Source of the DNA: an uncultured Bacteroidales bacterium
Lineage (GTDB): Bacteria; Bacteroidota; Bacteroidia; Bacteroidales; UBA932
Length of the DNA: 64,000 nt
Direction of reading: 5' to 3'
Assembly (NCBI GenBank): GCA_900316245.1
Contig: ONCE01000009.1
Location: 1 to 64,000 of the forward strand
The notes under the pieces are model-generated. The model made no database searches, was not told the origin of the DNA, and saw only the letters and a list, made by a program, of their open reading frames with translations. Below, piece by piece: positions 62,643 through 64,000 of the stretch; the first letter of the stretch is position 1; every line of letters starts with the position of its first letter. Made by a program: the position numbers and the translations under genes.

Positions 62643-64000
62643 TCAATCCTCGGTGGATGAATTTCTCTTACGGTCCAGCGGATCCAACTGAATCTTGCGC
62701 ATACGCATATGGTTGGGCGTAATCTCCACCAGCTCATCTTCCTGGATATATTCCAGGGCCTCTTCCAGAGAGAATTTGACGGCCGGAGGGAGCACTACCT
62801 TCTCGTCGGAACCGGAAGCACGGACGTTGGTAAGCTTCTTGGTCTTGCAGATATTAATATTAAGGTCACGGTCACGGGTGTGCTCACCCACTACCTGGCC
62901 TCCGTAAATTTCTTCACCGGGCTCCACGAAGAAACGGCCGCGGTCCAGCAGCTTGTTCATGGAGTAAGCGATGGCCTCGCCGGTCTCCAGGGAAACCAGG
63001 GAACCGTTGGTACGCATCTCGATGTCTCCCTTGTAGGGCTGATAATCCTTGAAGCGGTGGGCTACCACGGCCTCACCCTGGGTGGCGGTGAGGAGGTTGG
63101 AACGCAGACCCATAAGGCCACGGGTCGGGATTTCAAACTCCAGCAGCGTCCGGTCTCCGCGGGGTTCCATCCGGATGAGGGCGCCCTTTCGGCGGGTGGA
63201 GAGCTCGATGGCGGCGCCTACAAACTGCTCGGGAACCTCGATGGAGAGTTCCTCGATGGGTTCGCAGCGCTGGCCGTTGATGGTCTTGTCCAGCACCTTG
63301 GGCTGGCCCACCTGCAGTTCGAAGCCTTCGCGGCGCATAGTCTCGATGAGCACGCTCAGGTGCAGCACGCCACGGCCGTACACCACAAAACTATCGGCAT
63401 TGATACCGGGCTTGACGCGGAGGGCGAGGTTCTTCTCCAGTTCCTTCTCCAGACGGTCCTTGATGTGGCGGGAAGTCACAAACTTGCCGTCCTTGCCAAA
63501 GAAGGGCGAGTTGTTGATCATAAAGAGCATACTCATCGTGGGTTCGTCCACGGCGATGGGCGGGAGAGCCTCGGGGTTCTCGAAATCGGCAATGGTGTCA
63601 CCGATCTCGAAGCCTTCGATACCCACCACGGCGCAGATGTCGCCGCACTGGACCTCGTCCACATTGGCCTTGCCCAGGCCTTCGAACACCATCAGCTGCT
63701 TGATCTTGCTCTTCTCCACCATATCGTAACGCTTGCACAGCGAAACCGGCATTCCGGTCTTGAGGGTACCGCGGGTGATGCGGCCCACGGCGATTCGGCC
63801 CACATAGGGGCTGTATTCCAGGGAAGACACCAGCATCTGGGGCGTTCCTTCAATCATCTGGGGAGCGGGAATCTCTTCCAGGATGGTATCCAGAAGGGCC
63901 GTGATGTCCTGGGTGGGCTGCTTCCAGTCCTTGGACATCCAACCCTGCTTGGCACTTCCGTAGATGGTCTTGAACTCCAGCTGGTCCTCGTTGGCGCCCA
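62643..64000 (-). CDS. typA: Ribosome-associated GTPase TypA/BipA (partial, N-terminus beyond the window)
   Basis: C-terminal about 450 residues of the translational GTPase that helps ribosome assembly and stress adaptation. Seen: domain II (VGRIAVGRITRGTLKTGMPVSL), domain III with FVVYGRGVLHLSVLIETMRREGFEL, and the BipA-specific C-terminal domain with PTRGLMGLRSNLLTATQGEA and LVEITPNHMRMRKIQLD. The GTP-binding domain lies outside. The frame stays open to base 64000 (residues GANEDQLEFKTIYGSAKQGW before the first internal Met). Confidence 0.95.
   Translation of the reverse strand, partial: GANEDQLEFKTIYGSAKQGWMSKDWKQPTQDITALLDTILEEIPAPQMIEGTPQMLVSSLEYSPYVGRIAVGRITRGTLKTGMPVSLCKRYDMVEKSKIKQLMVFEGLGKANVDEVQCGDICAVVGIEGFEIGDTIADFENPEALPPIAVDEPTMSMLFMINNSPFFGKDGKFVTSRHIKDRLEKELEKNLALRVKPGINADSFVVYGRGVLHLSVLIETMRREGFELQVGQPKVLDKTINGQRCEPIEELSIEVPEQFVGAAIELSTRRKGALIRMEPRGDRTLLEFEIPTRGLMGLRSNLLTATQGEAVVAHRFKDYQPYKGDIEMRTNGSLVSLETGEAIAYSMNKLLDRGRFFVEPGEEIYGGQVVGEHTRDRDLNINICKTKKLTNVRASGSDEKVVLPPAVKFSLEEALEYIQEDELVEITPNHMRMRKIQLDPLDRKRNSSTED

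Overview
The window is one continuous, gene-dense chromosomal segment of a Bacteroidota bacterium, almost certainly of order Bacteroidales. It carries two SusC/SusD pairs, a hybrid two-component regulator, many SPII lipoproteins, and start regions with the Bacteroidota -7 promoter element TAnnTTTG and almost no Shine-Dalgarno sequences. GC content is fairly high, so long open frames appear antisense to almost every gene. I cannot name the genus; an uncultured gut lineage is plausible. There is no phage, plasmid, CRISPR array or intact insertion sequence.

Layout. 1-291: end of rplU with its leader. 432-14706 (minus): a complete fructan utilisation locus (susC, susD, DUF4960 surface protein, two GH32 enzymes, FHS-type sugar transporter, fructokinase, hybrid sensor/AraC regulator), matching from memory the gene order of the levan locus BT1763-BT1757 plus BT1754 of Bacteroides thetaiotaomicron. 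14869-21602 (plus): ruvC and two tandem paralogous outer-membrane barrel proteins. 21687-25758 (minus): an overlapping three-gene operon of EF-hand-like membrane protein, AAA ATPase and sirtuin, divergent from rpsU. 25885-28713 (plus): rpsU, dnaX and lptB, followed by a possible sigma-54-driven short RNA. 28812-34617 (minus): unknown envelope protein, acyl-CoA synthetase, dCMP deaminase, S41 protease. 34684-35520: a secreted EEP-family lipoprotein.

35510-44902 (minus) reads as an envelope cluster: a membrane-anchored protein with nine-residue tandem repeats, a metallopeptidase/propeller/outer-membrane-barrel fusion, a PrsW-type intramembrane protease, a fused OlsF-like aminolipid synthase and a GH95 fucosidase. 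45115-54536 contains an esterase, a GH106 rhamnosidase and, divergently, rhaB-rhaA-rhaT-rhaD for L-rhamnose. 54537-60444 (minus) holds a lytic transglycosylase and an orphan SusC/SusD pair. 60571-64000 (minus) holds a proline-iminopeptidase-like hydrolase, a repeat-rich intergenic region with a tRNA-3'-end fragment, tRNA-Arg(CCT), rpmF, a DUF177 gene and the 3' part of typA/bipA.

The overall picture is a glycan forager using fructans, rhamnose and fucose. The best candidates for undescribed biology are the repeat-protein/OM-metalloprotease/PrsW operon, the EF-hand/AAA/sirtuin operon, the sigma-54-like short transcription unit after lptB, in-frame intergenic-type repeats inside dnaX, and the tRNA fragment bracketed by perfect direct repeats. 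Domain assignments come from reading motifs by eye; no database search was run.
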